A stretch of 64,000 nt of DNA from positions 124,001-188,000 of the forward strand of contig NZ_WAAQ01000001.1 in the NCBI RefSeq assembly GCF_008868125.1, written 5' to 3'. This document shows, piece by piece, positions 8,185 through 16,612 of the stretch. A program made the translations under genes and the position numbers. Positions within the stretch are counted from its first letter, which is position 1. Every line of letters begins with the position of its first letter. A model generated the notes under the pieces. The model saw nothing but the letters and a program-made list of their open reading frames with translations. It did no database searches and was not told where the DNA came from. Origin of the DNA: Microbacterium maritypicum. Its GTDB lineage: Bacteria > Actinomycetota > Actinomycetes > Actinomycetales > Microbacteriaceae.

Positions 8185-9354
8185 ATGCGCAACAGTTCTC
8201 GCACGGTGAGGCGAATCGCCCTTGCTCTCACGCTCGGAGTGCTCGTCATCGGAACCGGGGCAGGCGCTGTCGCCTCTCCTCGGGCGCCGGCGACAGCAGC
8301 GGATGTGGGCGTGCGCGCGGCTGCCGGCGACCAAGACGGGCCGCAGTTCTATTCCGGCGTGACGGTCGACGTCTCCGGAGTCGTGAACGGTGACGTCTAC
8401 GCTGCCGGTCAGAGCGTCACGATCAGCGGGGACGTCACCGGAGACGTCATCGCCGCAGCGCAGACCATCACGATCACCGGGACGGTCGATGGAAATGTGC
8501 GGCTCTCCGGGCAGGCGGTCACGATCAGCGGCGAGGTGTCCCGCAGCGGGACGATCTTCGCAGCCGACGTGACGGTCACCGAGACCGGCTCCTTCGGCGA
8601 TGATCTCGTGGGTGCCGCGGGCGACATGCGCGTCGCCGGCACCGTGGGCCGGGATCTGATGCTCAGTGTCGGAACCCTCACCATCGATGGAGCGGTCGGC
8701 GGAAGCCTGACCTATCACAGTGACCGGGAGGCGCGGATCGCGGAAGGGGCGGTCGCCGGCACCGTGCAACGCATCGCCCCGGCCGAATCGCCCCGAGTGG
8801 AGATCTCCCCGTGGGCTGTCGTCTTCGGGTGGTTCCTGGGCCTGCTCTATGCCCTGGTGGCCTTCAGTCTCGTCACGCTCGTGGCGGGTCTGGCGTTCCC
8901 GCGCTGGCTGGACCGCGTGACGGGCCATCTGCTCCCCTCGCCGTGGAAGGCGCTGCTCGTGGGCTTCGTCGCAGCGATCACCGTTCCCATCGTGCTCCTC
9001 TTCCTTCTCGTCACCGTCGTCGGCGCTCCGCTCGCACTCATCGGTGCCGTGGTGTGGCTGGCGATGACGCTCGCCGCATTCCCCTACGTCGCGCACTACG
9101 TCGGCCGGCTGGTCTTCCGAGACAGGCGGCGGCCCGTGGTCGAATCCCTGCTCGGCGGCCTCATCCTGATCGCGGCGCTGCAGGTTCCCTGGCTCAACAT
9201 CGTGGTGTGGCTCGCGATGGTGTGCTTCGGCCTGGGCGCCCAGCTCTTGGAGATCCATCGCCAGAGGCCGTGGGCCGCGTCGAGGGACTCGGCCCAGGAG
9301 CGGTCGGAACGCCCCGGCCCGACGGAGGACACGTCTCCGGCGTCCGACTCGTGA
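8185..9354 (+). CDS. Bactofilin-like beta-helix membrane protein
   Basis: A 389-residue protein. Residues 1-35 form a signal peptide or first membrane helix. Residues about 55-190 are a ladder of short repeats (SGVVNGDVYAAG, SGDVTGDVIAAA, TGTVDGNVRLSG, SGEVSRSGTIFA), the pattern of a polymer-forming bactofilin-type beta-helix. From about residue 210 come four or five membrane segments, then a charged tail. The ATG at 8185 follows GAGAGGTC; the frame upstream lacks this logic. Because of the signal peptide the beta-helix probably lies outside the membrane, unlike cytoplasmic bactofilins. A role in envelope stress or scaffolding is inferred. Confidence 0.8.
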   Translation: MRNSSRTVRRIALALTLGVLVIGTGAGAVASPRAPATAADVGVRAAAGDQDGPQFYSGVTVDVSGVVNGDVYAAGQSVTISGDVTGDVIAAAQTITITGTVDGNVRLSGQAVTISGEVSRSGTIFAADVTVTETGSFGDDLVGAAGDMRVAGTVGRDLMLSVGTLTIDGAVGGSLTYHSDREARIAEGAVAGTVQRIAPAESPRVEISPWAVVFGWFLGLLYALVAFSLVTLVAGLAFPRWLDRVTGHLLPSPWKALLVGFVAAITVPIVLLFLLVTVVGAPLALIGAVVWLAMTLAAFPYVAHYVGRLVFRDRRRPVVESLLGGLILIAALQVPWLNIVVWLAMVCFGLGAQLLEIHRQRPWAASRDSAQERSERPGPTEDTSPASDS

Positions 9355-9427
9355 TCCGCCACGGCGGTCGAATCGTGCAGGGAGACGTCAGAGGATCAGC
9401 GACGGCATCGAAACAGGAGCAGGAAAC

Positions 9428-9877
9428 ATGGCTGAACGGCTGCGGAACACCGCCTTCTGGTCCCTGGTCGCGCTCGCCGGGTTTCAGGCAGCGTCAGCCA
9501 TCAGCGGCGGGGTAGGCCTCATGGCCACCGCGGGGCTCGGGATGCCCTCGTCCTTCCTCGCGACCGGTCCGTTCTCGAACTTCATAGGGCCGGGTGTCAT
9601 CCTGCTCGTCGTCGTCGGGGGCACTCAGGTGATCGCGATGGGGCTGCTGCTGGCTCGGAGGGAGGCGGGACTGTTCTGGTCCGCAGTCGCGGGTTTCGGA
9701 ATGATCCTCTGGATCTACGTCGAGACGGGGATGATCAGAGGGACGTCCTGGCTTCAGGTGCTCTACCTCGCCACGGGCATCGCTCAGCTCATCCTCGTGA
9801 TGGCTCTGCTCGGCGTCGCCGCCTGGCTCCCGCGCGCACCACTACCTGCCTCACGGTCTTCCCAGGACCGGCGGTAG
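9428..9877 (+). CDS. Four-helix membrane protein
   Basis: A 149-residue protein with four predicted membrane helices (about residues 10-32, 52-75, 80-97 and 106-130) and a basic C-terminal tail. AGGAGCAGGAAAC precedes the ATG. It lies 73 bases behind the bactofilin-like gene on the same strand and may be co-transcribed. No family is recognised; the general layout resembles small DoxX-like or DUF-type actinobacterial membrane proteins. Confidence 0.75.
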   Translation: MAERLRNTAFWSLVALAGFQAASAISGGVGLMATAGLGMPSSFLATGPFSNFIGPGVILLVVVGGTQVIAMGLLLARREAGLFWSAVAGFGMILWIYVETGMIRGTSWLQVLYLATGIAQLILVMALLGVAAWLPRAPLPASRSSQDRR

Positions 9878-9898
9878 AACACGCCGGACATTGCGCGC

Positions 9899-9913
9899 GG
9901 GACCTTCGGCTCT
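9899..9913 (+). promoter_or_regulatory. DevR-like box upstream of the SLATT-like gene
   Basis: GGGACCTTCGGCTCT followed by GATGACT, close to the copy at 8035 in both core and flank. It lies 74 bases before the predicted start at 9987. Confidence 0.45.
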
Positions 9914-9986
9914 GATGACTGCTGCCGTTGAGGGTCGACTGGAGCCGACGGCCCGCTGACCGCATCGGCGAAAGACGTGTGAGGGG

Positions 9987-10667
9987 GTGGTGAGGATGAC
10001 TCTCCCTGATGGCGTCCCCGCCGGGCGGAAAGCCGTGGGCGATCCCGCGGCCGAGGACCAAGAAGCGACGGCGGATGCCGTGGAGGCGGAACAGGAGACG
10101 GATGTCACGCTCGCGCGACTTCTCATCTGCCTGGAGAGCGCCGCGTACTGGTACGACAAGATGCCGGCGTATGCCGATGCAGAGAGACGGGCAGGCAATA
10201 GATGGGCCATCTGGGCGGGCGCCCTCGCGGCGTTGACCGGTCTTGCCATCTGGCCCCTGATCACCGAGCAGGCCCCGCCGCTGGTCGCCGGGATCGTCGT
10301 GTCGGGGGTGGCGTTCGCTTCGGCCATATGCGCACTCGTGTCGAAGGTCAACCGCTACACGGAAATGGCCGAACGCGGCCAGGAGCTGGCCGGACTCTAC
10401 GGTCAATCATTGGGCCTGCTCATGGACCTGACCACTGCTGGCGGCGTGATCAAGCAGCCGAAGGCGCATGCAGCCGTCGTCCTGTTCCAGCAGACGAAGA
10501 TCAGGAAGGACAAGCTCTACCGAAACCCGCCCCGTGGGGAGGGTGAGACGTCGAAGGTGACCGACTTCGTGAGCCGCCTCCGGACCGCACGCAAGATGGT
10601 GGAGATCGCTCGCCAGCAGGGAGCCGGGCAACAGGGAGACCCCGCCGGGCCTTCGGGAGTATCGTGA
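9987..10667 (+). CDS. SLATT / DUF4231-like two-helix membrane protein
   Basis: A 226-residue protein. A soluble acidic N terminus (about 1-40) is followed by a helical segment with an aromatic core (AAYWYDKMPAYADAERRAG) and two adjacent membrane helices (about 74-94 and 98-117). A long C-terminal helical region follows. This order, helix then a two-helix hairpin then a cytosolic helix, is that of SLATT or DUF4231 proteins, some of which are predicted membrane effectors in nucleotide-signalled conflict systems. The assignment rests on layout and not on an alignment. The next gene starts 4 bases after its stop. Confidence 0.6.
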   Translation: MVRMTLPDGVPAGRKAVGDPAAEDQEATADAVEAEQETDVTLARLLICLESAAYWYDKMPAYADAERRAGNRWAIWAGALAALTGLAIWPLITEQAPPLVAGIVVSGVAFASAICALVSKVNRYTEMAERGQELAGLYGQSLGLLMDLTTAGGVIKQPKAHAAVVLFQQTKIRKDKLYRNPPRGEGETSKVTDFVSRLRTARKMVEIARQQGAGQQGDPAGPSGVS

Positions 10668-10671
10668 GCGC

Positions 10672-11124
10672 ATGGTCGACAGCGCCGAGGAGAGCATGAA
10701 CGAGCAGCACTGGTCCGGCGCAGGGACTCCGACGGACCCCTGGGTCCTGAAGACCGCGCCCTTGTCGTCCGAGTACACGATCTTTCGGGATGACGACACC
10801 GATCCGGCCCTCTTGGTCTGCCAGGTGGGGTCGACCAGGCTCACCTACCTCGCGCGCGCGATCGATGACCTCCACGCAGAACTGCTCCGACGCGGCGACT
10901 GGGTGACGCTGGGCGCCGCCGACGAGAAGAAGGAGCCGGCGCCGGACTCGGTCGAGGCATGGGGTCGCGCTGAGGACAACCCCGTGGGTGGCTGGTACGG
11001 CCAGCGGAAGGGGTATCGAGGCCGTTTCGGCATGTACCTGCCGCCTCTTCTCGAAGCCCTCGGCCTCGTCGAGCTCGAGCACAATGCTCGCAACAATCGC
11101 GTCAGGGCGATCGCGCGCGCATAG
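10672..11124 (+). CDS. Conserved actinobacterial protein, possibly DUF6855
   Basis: A 150-residue soluble protein. Conserved-looking blocks are PTDPWVLKTAPLSSEYTIFRD, a hydrophobic LLVCQVGSTRLTYLARAIDDL, GDWVTLGAADEKK, SVEAWGR, and GGWYGQRKGYRGRFGMYLPP with LELEHNARNNRVRA at the end. The pattern reminds me of the DUF6855 group, which has no known function. A second possible start is the ATG at 10696. It is coupled to the SLATT-like gene. The charged C-terminal half resembles a small winged-helix or nucleic-acid-binding fold, but that is a guess. Confidence 0.65.
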   Translation: MVDSAEESMNEQHWSGAGTPTDPWVLKTAPLSSEYTIFRDDDTDPALLVCQVGSTRLTYLARAIDDLHAELLRRGDWVTLGAADEKKEPAPDSVEAWGRAEDNPVGGWYGQRKGYRGRFGMYLPPLLEALGLVELEHNARNNRVRAIARA

Positions 11125-11386
11125 GGCCGCCGCCGGTGCAACCCGTCGTCGGCGACGGTTTCCTGCTTCGACGAACCCGGATCACCAGCGGCCCGCCGCG
11201 CTGCCCCTTCGCACCACAGCGGACCGCCGGCTACGCAGCGCTCCTGCACGCCCTCCCCGGGCAAGCAGTACCGACTGCGGCCAGCAACGCTAGACCCGCG
11301 CGACGCAGATGGTAAGGGGGTGTCCAAACCCCGCCGTCGGCGCTATGGGCCTGGATGGCCGGCTTCTTCATGAGGGAAGCTCTGTG

Positions 11387-11460
11387 TGGAGGGGCTGACG
11401 GGAATCGAACCCGCGCTATCTGCTTGGGAAGCAGAAGTTCTACCATTGAACTACAGCCCC
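11387..11460 (-). tRNA. tRNA-Gly (anticodon CCC)
   Basis: On the minus strand the acceptor GGGGCTG pairs with CAGCCCC, and the T arm has GGTTCGATTCC. The anticodon stem TCTGC/GCAGA encloses the loop TTCCCAA, giving anticodon CCC. The discriminator T is followed by an encoded CCA (74 bases in all). It reads glycine GGG codons. Confidence 0.95.
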
Positions 11461-11537
11461 GTACTCGCATCCGAGGAGCGAGCGAAGGCCAGCCTACCTG
11501 TACGCCGCCCGATGGCCAAAGCACGGGACGCGTCGGA

Positions 11538-11569
11538 GTGCCATCGCAGACGGTGGTCTGCGATGGCAC
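11538..11569 (-). terminator. Terminator-like hairpin after the galactanase gene
   Basis: A perfect 14-base stem (GTGCCATCGCAGAC and complement) with loop GGTG begins 17 bases beyond the stop of the large hydrolase gene. There is no T-run, as is common in actinobacteria. Confidence 0.7.
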
Positions 11570-11585
11570 CCCATGATCGCGTCGA

Positions 11586-14500
11586 TCAGCGGTGGACGCC
11601 CCGTCGTCGGGCGAACGCCAGGCCGCCGGCCGCGAGCAGCAGCGCCGCGAGGGCCAGCGCCGAGGTGAGCCCGGCGGCGTCGAGTCCGGTGGAGGCCAGG
11701 CCGCCGACACCGGCGGCGCCGGAGCCGGTTCCGGTGGTGGTCCCTCCGCCGACTCCGCCGGTCCCCGGCTGTGCGGCCCGCACCGTCAGGGGCGCCCGCA
11801 CCTCGGTGCCGTCGGCGCGCGTCATCACGACGTGGTGCTGTCCTGCGGCCACATCGGTCGGCACGCGCCAGGACAGCGTCCCGGCTCCGGATCCGTCCGC
11901 CGTGACGGTTCCCATGTCGATCGGGTCGGAGTGCAGCGCGAACGACACCACCTCATCGGGCGCCAGTCCGGCGACGTCGACGGTGATCCGGTCACCGGCC
12001 GTGATGGCATCCGCGGAGAGCGTGACCCGCGCAGGCTCCGGCGTCGTCGCCTCGTCGAGCGTCACCATGATCCAGCTCACCTGCACGTCGGCGTCGCGAG
12101 TCGGCTGCAGCACGAGTTCGATCTGGCCCTCGTCGCCCACGGCGATGTCGCCGTAGCTGCGCACCTCGTCGGCCGCGCCGTAATCGTGGTCCTGCTCGAC
12201 GACGGTGCCGTTCACACTCACCTTCGCGCCGCGGTCGTCCCACTGGTCCCAGGGGTCCGCGTAGCCGACATGCACGCTGTACCGACCGGGCTCGAGGTCG
12301 CCGAACCGGTAGGCGATGTCGCGATCGTCGACCGCGTATCGCATGGTCGAGAAAATCGTTCCGTCGACGGTGCCCGCGCTCTTGCTGCCCTCGCTGACGT
12401 ATCCCCACGACGCGCCGCTCGCGGCATCCTCGGCATACGCCTGATCGGCACGGCTGTTGAGCAGGTCGCCCTCGTCCTCGGCGGCGTCCCGCAGGGCCAA
12501 CCAGTCCGCGGTCTGCTGTCCACCGGCGTTGACCGCGTAGCGCAGCCCCTCGGGAACGACCGCGATCGTGCGGGTGAACGTGCGTCCGCCGAACTCGGGG
12601 AGGGTGCCCGTCGCGGTGACGATCCCCGGTGCGTCGAACGAGCCGGCCATGCTCCAGGTCACGGGCTGCTCGGTCATCATGCCGTTCTGGGTGACGTTGA
12701 CCACCGGTGTGTCGAGTGCGCCCCCGACCTGCACCGTCTCGGGCACGGCCGAGACATCCCACGCCGACCACTGGTCGAGCTGGTCGAGCGTCCACTCGTC
12801 GTGCACCTCGACCGCCAGCGAGTCGCCGCCTTCGCCCATGTTGATCGGCAGCCACACCATCTGCGCGTTCTTGAGGTCGCCGCCGCCGTTCCATCGGTCG
12901 CCCATGTAGATGTACTTGCCGTGCTCGCGATCCACCGGGATCACCGAGCTGGGCTGCGAGTTCCAGGAGTTGCTCTGCGCCCACCAGGGGAACGGGTCTC
13001 CCATCTCGGTCCACGCGCCCATGATGTCGCTGGAGCTCGCCCACCGTGAGGGGTTCGGGCTCCATCCCGTGGTGCCCGAGGTGATCAGGAAGTACCGCTC
13101 GTCGTGCTTGAAGATCGCCGGGGATTCCCTCGACTGGTTCACGAAGATGCGGTTGTAGTCCACGCCGAGCACGGCCTCATCGGCGGGAGTCGCCAGGTCG
13201 GTGTAGTCGTCGTTGAGCTTGGAGATGAACATGGTCGCGTTCTCCTCGCTCGAATAGATGATGTAGCCGGTGCCGTCGTCGTCGACGAACAGGTTCATGT
13301 CGCGCGCCATGCCACGGTTGTTCGGGGCGTGGTTGGTCGGTTCGGCATCGTCGGGTGCGTAGTGCAGCCGGTAGCTGTCGATGTACTTGAAGGGACCGAA
13401 CGGCGAGTCCGCCACCGCGACCCCGGCGTTGGCCTTGGCGTACTGCGCGGACGACGTCGCCGACGGGCCGTCCATGTGCGCCCACATCACCCACTTGCCG
13501 GTCTTCTCGTTGAAGATCACCTTCGGACGTTCGATGATCGGCGGGGTCACGCCGTCGACGGGCACTGTGCCGAGATCGCGGTAGACGGCGTCCTGCTGGG
13601 CGGCGGAGTAGTCGCCGTACAGCGCCTCGAAGTAGGGATCGTCCTCGAACTGGTCCTTCGACGACAGCGCCCGCAGCGCCACTCCGCGGTCGTCCCAGTT
13701 GTACAGGTCGTACGAGCTGTAGACGTGCACGCCGGGAGCCGAGTGGTACCCGTTCGTGCGGTCTTCGCCGTAGAGGTAGTAGATGGTGCGACCGTCGGCA
13801 TCCTTCGACGGCACGACCTGACCGCCGTGCGCCTGGATCACCTCGCCGTCGGAGTCGAGCCATTCCTGTCCTGGGCGGAAGCTCGCGTACGGGGCGATGT
13901 CGTCGCGTGCCGACTCGAGCCGCCACAGCTGGTTGGCGCCCCAGTTCGACTGCCACACCCCGACGCTCGCACCGACCGAGGTCGAGGAGCCCCCGACATC
14001 CAGCACGGCACCGCGTCCGGCGTTCAGCAGGCTGAACTCCGCGCCGTCGGTCGAGGTCATCATCCACAGCGAGGCCGTCCAGGTCTGCACGGGGATCAGC
14101 TCGGGATCCCTGGCGCTGCCGAGGAGGGCGCCGTCATCGGAGGCGGTCAGTGCATGCCCGCTCTGGACGCCGGTGATCGTGTAGGTCTCACCGTCGCGGA
14201 GCGCCGGTGCCTCGGCGGCGATGCCTTCGACGCCGGAGACGACGAAGGTGGTCACCGACTTCGCGGGAACCGTGAGCACGGCGGTCCCGTCTGCGCCGAC
14301 CGCGACCGCTGTCCCGGTGCGCAGAGCGTTCGCCGTCGGGTCGGATGCCGGAGACTCCGTCGTCACGACGGGGGTCACCGTGGCGCCCTGATCGATGTCG
14401 CCGAACAGCGACAGGTCGATCGTGAGCGTGCGGGCCTGGTCGCTCTCGTTCGTGTGCACGAGCGTGGCGCCGGAGCCGTCGCCGTCGATGGCCGCCGTGG

Positions 14501-15899
14501 TGTCGTTGTCGGCGACCCGCACCAGCTGGTCGCCGGGTTCGATGTAGTGCGTGAAGTTGCGCAGGGTGTTGTACTTCGCGTTCGTGCGGACGTGGCATCC
14601 CGCGTCCGCGTCGCCGTCGGCCAGGCGACGGGCGGAGTCGCCCTCGGCGTTGCAGTCGAAGTCGATGAACACCGAGCCCCAGTTCTTCTTCTCGACCTTC
14701 TCCATGTTGTAGAGGTCTTCGACCGGTTGCCACAGCACCCAGGCCTCCGGCTCCAGCTCGCGCAGGTCGGAGCTGACGAGCTGGGCGATGCCGAGCCCGT
14801 TCTCGATGGCATCCGGGTTCCAGCTGTCGCCGCCCCAGTTGCCCTCGACCTCACTCATCCACAGCGGCTTGGCCGCGCTCTTCGCGATGTCACGAGCCAG
14901 GTGGCGGCCTCCCGTGGAGTAGGTGTGCACGTTCAGCTGGGCGACGGCGTCACGTGCCGCGGTGTCCCATCCGTTCCAGTCCTCCACGAATCGCTGCGGA
15001 TTCGTCTCGTCGGGGCCGGAGATCACGGCGTCGGTCGTGGTGTCGGAGGCGGCCAGCTCAGCGGCGAGCGCCTTGATCACGTCAGCCTGCAGCGCGGGGC
15101 CGGCGTGGGCACCCTCCTGCCTGCTCGCGCTCGTGGGCCAGCCGTCGCCACCGATCGTGGTGCCCCAGTAGTTGGTGTTCGGCTCGTTCAGCGGGTCGAT
15201 CGTGTCGAACGAGATGCCCTGGGTGTCTTCGACGTGCTCGACGACGGTCTTGAGGTACGTCGCGAACGTGTCGAGGGAGTCGCGGCGGATCTGGTCGGCC
15301 CAGGGGTCGGTACCGCCGCTGACGAAGCCGCTCTCGGTCATGAAGTAGGGCGGGGAGTTGCTGAAGGCCTCCCAGGTGTCGACCTGGTCCTTGATGGCCG
15401 AGACCCAGGCGAGCTGTGCGGCATCGGCCGAGAAGTCGTAGTCGCTCGCGTTCTCGCCCGTCCACGCGGCGCGGAAGCGGTCCCGGTCGGCGAAGCTCGA
15501 CGTGATCGCGCCGTCGTCGTCGGTGAGCGGAGCATCCGGGTTCCACCACCCTGGGACCGCTCCGCCGGGGCGCAGGTAGTCGGGCACATCGGTCGCGTTG
15601 CCGCCGCCGATGTTGTAGCGCGCGATGTTGAGGTTCAGGCCCTCGTCGCCGAAGACCTTGTCGATGAGCTCATCGCGCAGCTCTGCCGGGTACGAGCCGG
15701 TCGCGTTCGCCATCCACACCAGACTCGAACCCCACCCCTTGAAGGGGGCGCCCGCATAGGCGGGATTGGGGGTCAGGGTGACATCGGATTCGGCAGCCGT
15801 GGCCGCCTGCGGGAAGGCGGCGAGACCGCTAGCGGTCGCGGCGAGCACCGCGGCCATGGCGAGTGCGCGCCGGGATGTGGTCGCTGTTCTTGCAGACAT
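11586..15899 (-). CDS. Cell-wall-anchored GH30-GH43 arabinogalactan hydrolase
   Basis: A 1437-residue secreted multidomain enzyme. Residues 1-36 are a signal peptide. About 40-460 is a GH30-type endo-beta-1,6-galactanase, with acid/base Glu239 in PLNEPNTNYW and nucleophile Glu350 in WMSEVEGNW. A beta-sandwich follows to about 555, then a ricin-like CBM13 module (about 565-662). About 670-1030 is a GH43_24-type exo-beta-1,3-galactanase (QAHGGQ, ERPKVIFNEKTGKWVMW, ARDMNLFVDDDG, ESPAIFKHDERYFLITSG). Then come a Big_4-like domain, a carbohydrate-binding-type module (about 1120-1280) and an Ig-like domain. The C terminus is LASTG (1401-1405), a membrane helix and RRR, a sortase anchor of the LAxTG class. 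It would degrade type II arabinogalactan side chains and backbone at the cell surface. The ATG at 15899 gives a proper signal peptide. Confidence 0.9.
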   Translation of the reverse strand: MSARTATTSRRALAMAAVLAATASGLAAFPQAATAAESDVTLTPNPAYAGAPFKGWGSSLVWMANATGSYPAELRDELIDKVFGDEGLNLNIARYNIGGGNATDVPDYLRPGGAVPGWWNPDAPLTDDDGAITSSFADRDRFRAAWTGENASDYDFSADAAQLAWVSAIKDQVDTWEAFSNSPPYFMTESGFVSGGTDPWADQIRRDSLDTFATYLKTVVEHVEDTQGISFDTIDPLNEPNTNYWGTTIGGDGWPTSASRQEGAHAGPALQADVIKALAAELAASDTTTDAVISGPDETNPQRFVEDWNGWDTAARDAVAQLNVHTYSTGGRHLARDIAKSAAKPLWMSEVEGNWGGDSWNPDAIENGLGIAQLVSSDLRELEPEAWVLWQPVEDLYNMEKVEKKNWGSVFIDFDCNAEGDSARRLADGDADAGCHVRTNAKYNTLRNFTHYIEPGDQLVRVADNDTTAAIDGDGSGATLVHTNESDQARTLTIDLSLFGDIDQGATVTPVVTTESPASDPTANALRTGTAVAVGADGTAVLTVPAKSVTTFVVSGVEGIAAEAPALRDGETYTITGVQSGHALTASDDGALLGSARDPELIPVQTWTASLWMMTSTDGAEFSLLNAGRGAVLDVGGSSTSVGASVGVWQSNWGANQLWRLESARDDIAPYASFRPGQEWLDSDGEVIQAHGGQVVPSKDADGRTIYYLYGEDRTNGYHSAPGVHVYSSYDLYNWDDRGVALRALSSKDQFEDDPYFEALYGDYSAAQQDAVYRDLGTVPVDGVTPPIIERPKVIFNEKTGKWVMWAHMDGPSATSSAQYAKANAGVAVADSPFGPFKYIDSYRLHYAPDDAEPTNHAPNNRGMARDMNLFVDDDGTGYIIYSSEENATMFISKLNDDYTDLATPADEAVLGVDYNRIFVNQSRESPAIFKHDERYFLITSGTTGWSPNPSRWASSSDIMGAWTEMGDPFPWWAQSNSWNSQPSSVIPVDREHGKYIYMGDRWNGGGDLKNAQMVWLPINMGEGGDSLAVEVHDEWTLDQLDQWSAWDVSAVPETVQVGGALDTPVVNVTQNGMMTEQPVTWSMAGSFDAPGIVTATGTLPEFGGRTFTRTIAVVPEGLRYAVNAGGQQTADWLALRDAAEDEGDLLNSRADQAYAEDAASGASWGYVSEGSKSAGTVDGTIFSTMRYAVDDRDIAYRFGDLEPGRYSVHVGYADPWDQWDDRGAKVSVNGTVVEQDHDYGAADEVRSYGDIAVGDEGQIELVLQPTRDADVQVSWIMVTLDEATTPEPARVTLSADAITAGDRITVDVAGLAPDEVVSFALHSDPIDMGTVTADGSGAGTLSWRVPTDVAAGQHHVVMTRADGTEVRAPLTVRAAQPGTGGVGGGTTTGTGSGAAGVGGLASTGLDAAGLTSALALAALLLAAGGLAFARRRGVHR

Positions 15900-15911
15900 C
15901 GTTGTCCATTC

Positions 15912-15951
15912 AGATTGTGTTGACGTTAACATGTCGACGTCAACACAATCT
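15912..15951. promoter_or_regulatory. Twin LacI-type operators before the galactanase gene
   Basis: Two LacI-family-like sites lie back to back: TGTTGACGTTAACA (15918-15931) and TGTCGACGTCAACA (15932-15945). Both have the central CG typical of LacI operators. The whole block is also a perfect 15-base inverted repeat (arms 15912-15926 and 15937-15951). The right-hand end is 13 bases from the start codon, so a bound repressor would sit over the promoter or the ribosome-binding region. Confidence 0.75.
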
Positions 15952-16005
15952 AGCGGATCTTGATCGGCCGGACAAGTTCCCGCTCGCGACAACTAGGCTG
16001 GTGCC

Positions 16006-16611
16006 GTGCTTCTCAGCGACCGCGACATCAAGGCAGAACTCGCATCCGGCCGCATCGGCCTCGAGCCTCGCGAAGACGGGATGATCCAGCCGTCGAGCAT
16101 CGACGTGCGCCTGGACCGGTACTTCCGGTTGTTCGACAACCACAAGTACCCGTTCATCGATCCCTCGGTCGACCAGCCCGAGCTCACGCGCCTGATCGAG
16201 GTCGACCCCGACGAGCCCTTCATCCTGCACCCCGGGGAGTTCGCACTCGGCGCCACGTTCGAGCAGGTCACGCTGTCCGACGACATCGCGGCGCGCCTCG
16301 AGGGCAAGTCGTCCCTGGGGCGCCTCGGGCTCATCACGCACTCCACCGCAGGGTTCATCGACCCGGGCTTCACGGGGCACGTGACGCTCGAGCTCGCGAA
16401 CGTCGCGACCCTGCCCATCAAGCTGTGGCCGGGGATGAAGATCGGGCAGCTGTGCTTCTTCCGGCTCACGTCTCCCGCCGAGAACCCGTACGGCTCCGGC
16501 CCCTATGGCAACCGGTACCAGGGGCAGCGCGGACCGACGGCCTCGCGGTCGTTCCAGAACTTCCATCGAACGGATGTCGGCAGCACCGACATCGGAGCAG
16601 TCGGAGGCTGA
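16006..16611 (+). CDS. dcd: dCTP deaminase (probably dUMP-forming)
   Basis: A 201-residue cytosolic trimeric nucleotide enzyme converting dCTP to dUTP, or directly to dUMP in actinobacterial bifunctional members. Family motifs are [38 protein letters not shown] and [21 protein letters not shown], and the C terminus has [11 protein letters not shown], which closes over the active site. The GTG start at 16006 fits the conserved N terminus exactly. It is a housekeeping gene, overlapping or abutting the next gene by one base. Confidence 0.96.
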   Translation: MLLSDRDIKAELASGRIGLEPREDGMIQPSSIDVRLDRYFRLFDNHKYPFIDPSVDQPELTRLIEVDPDEPFILHPGEFALGATFEQVTLSDDIAARLEGKSSLGRLGLITHSTAGFIDPGFTGHVTLELANVATLPIKLWPGMKIGQLCFFRLTSPAENPYGSGPYGNRYQGQRGPTASRSFQNFHRTDVGSTDIGAVGG

Positions 16612-16612
16612 G

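Noticed and set aside
11355..11576. 73-codon plus-strand frame across the tRNA
   Set aside because: It is the antisense of tRNA-Gly, a known source of spurious proteins with GADGNRTR-type sequence.
13104..15923. 939-codon plus-strand frame
   Set aside because: Shadow of the galactanase gene; its sequence lacks domain logic and a ribosome-binding site.
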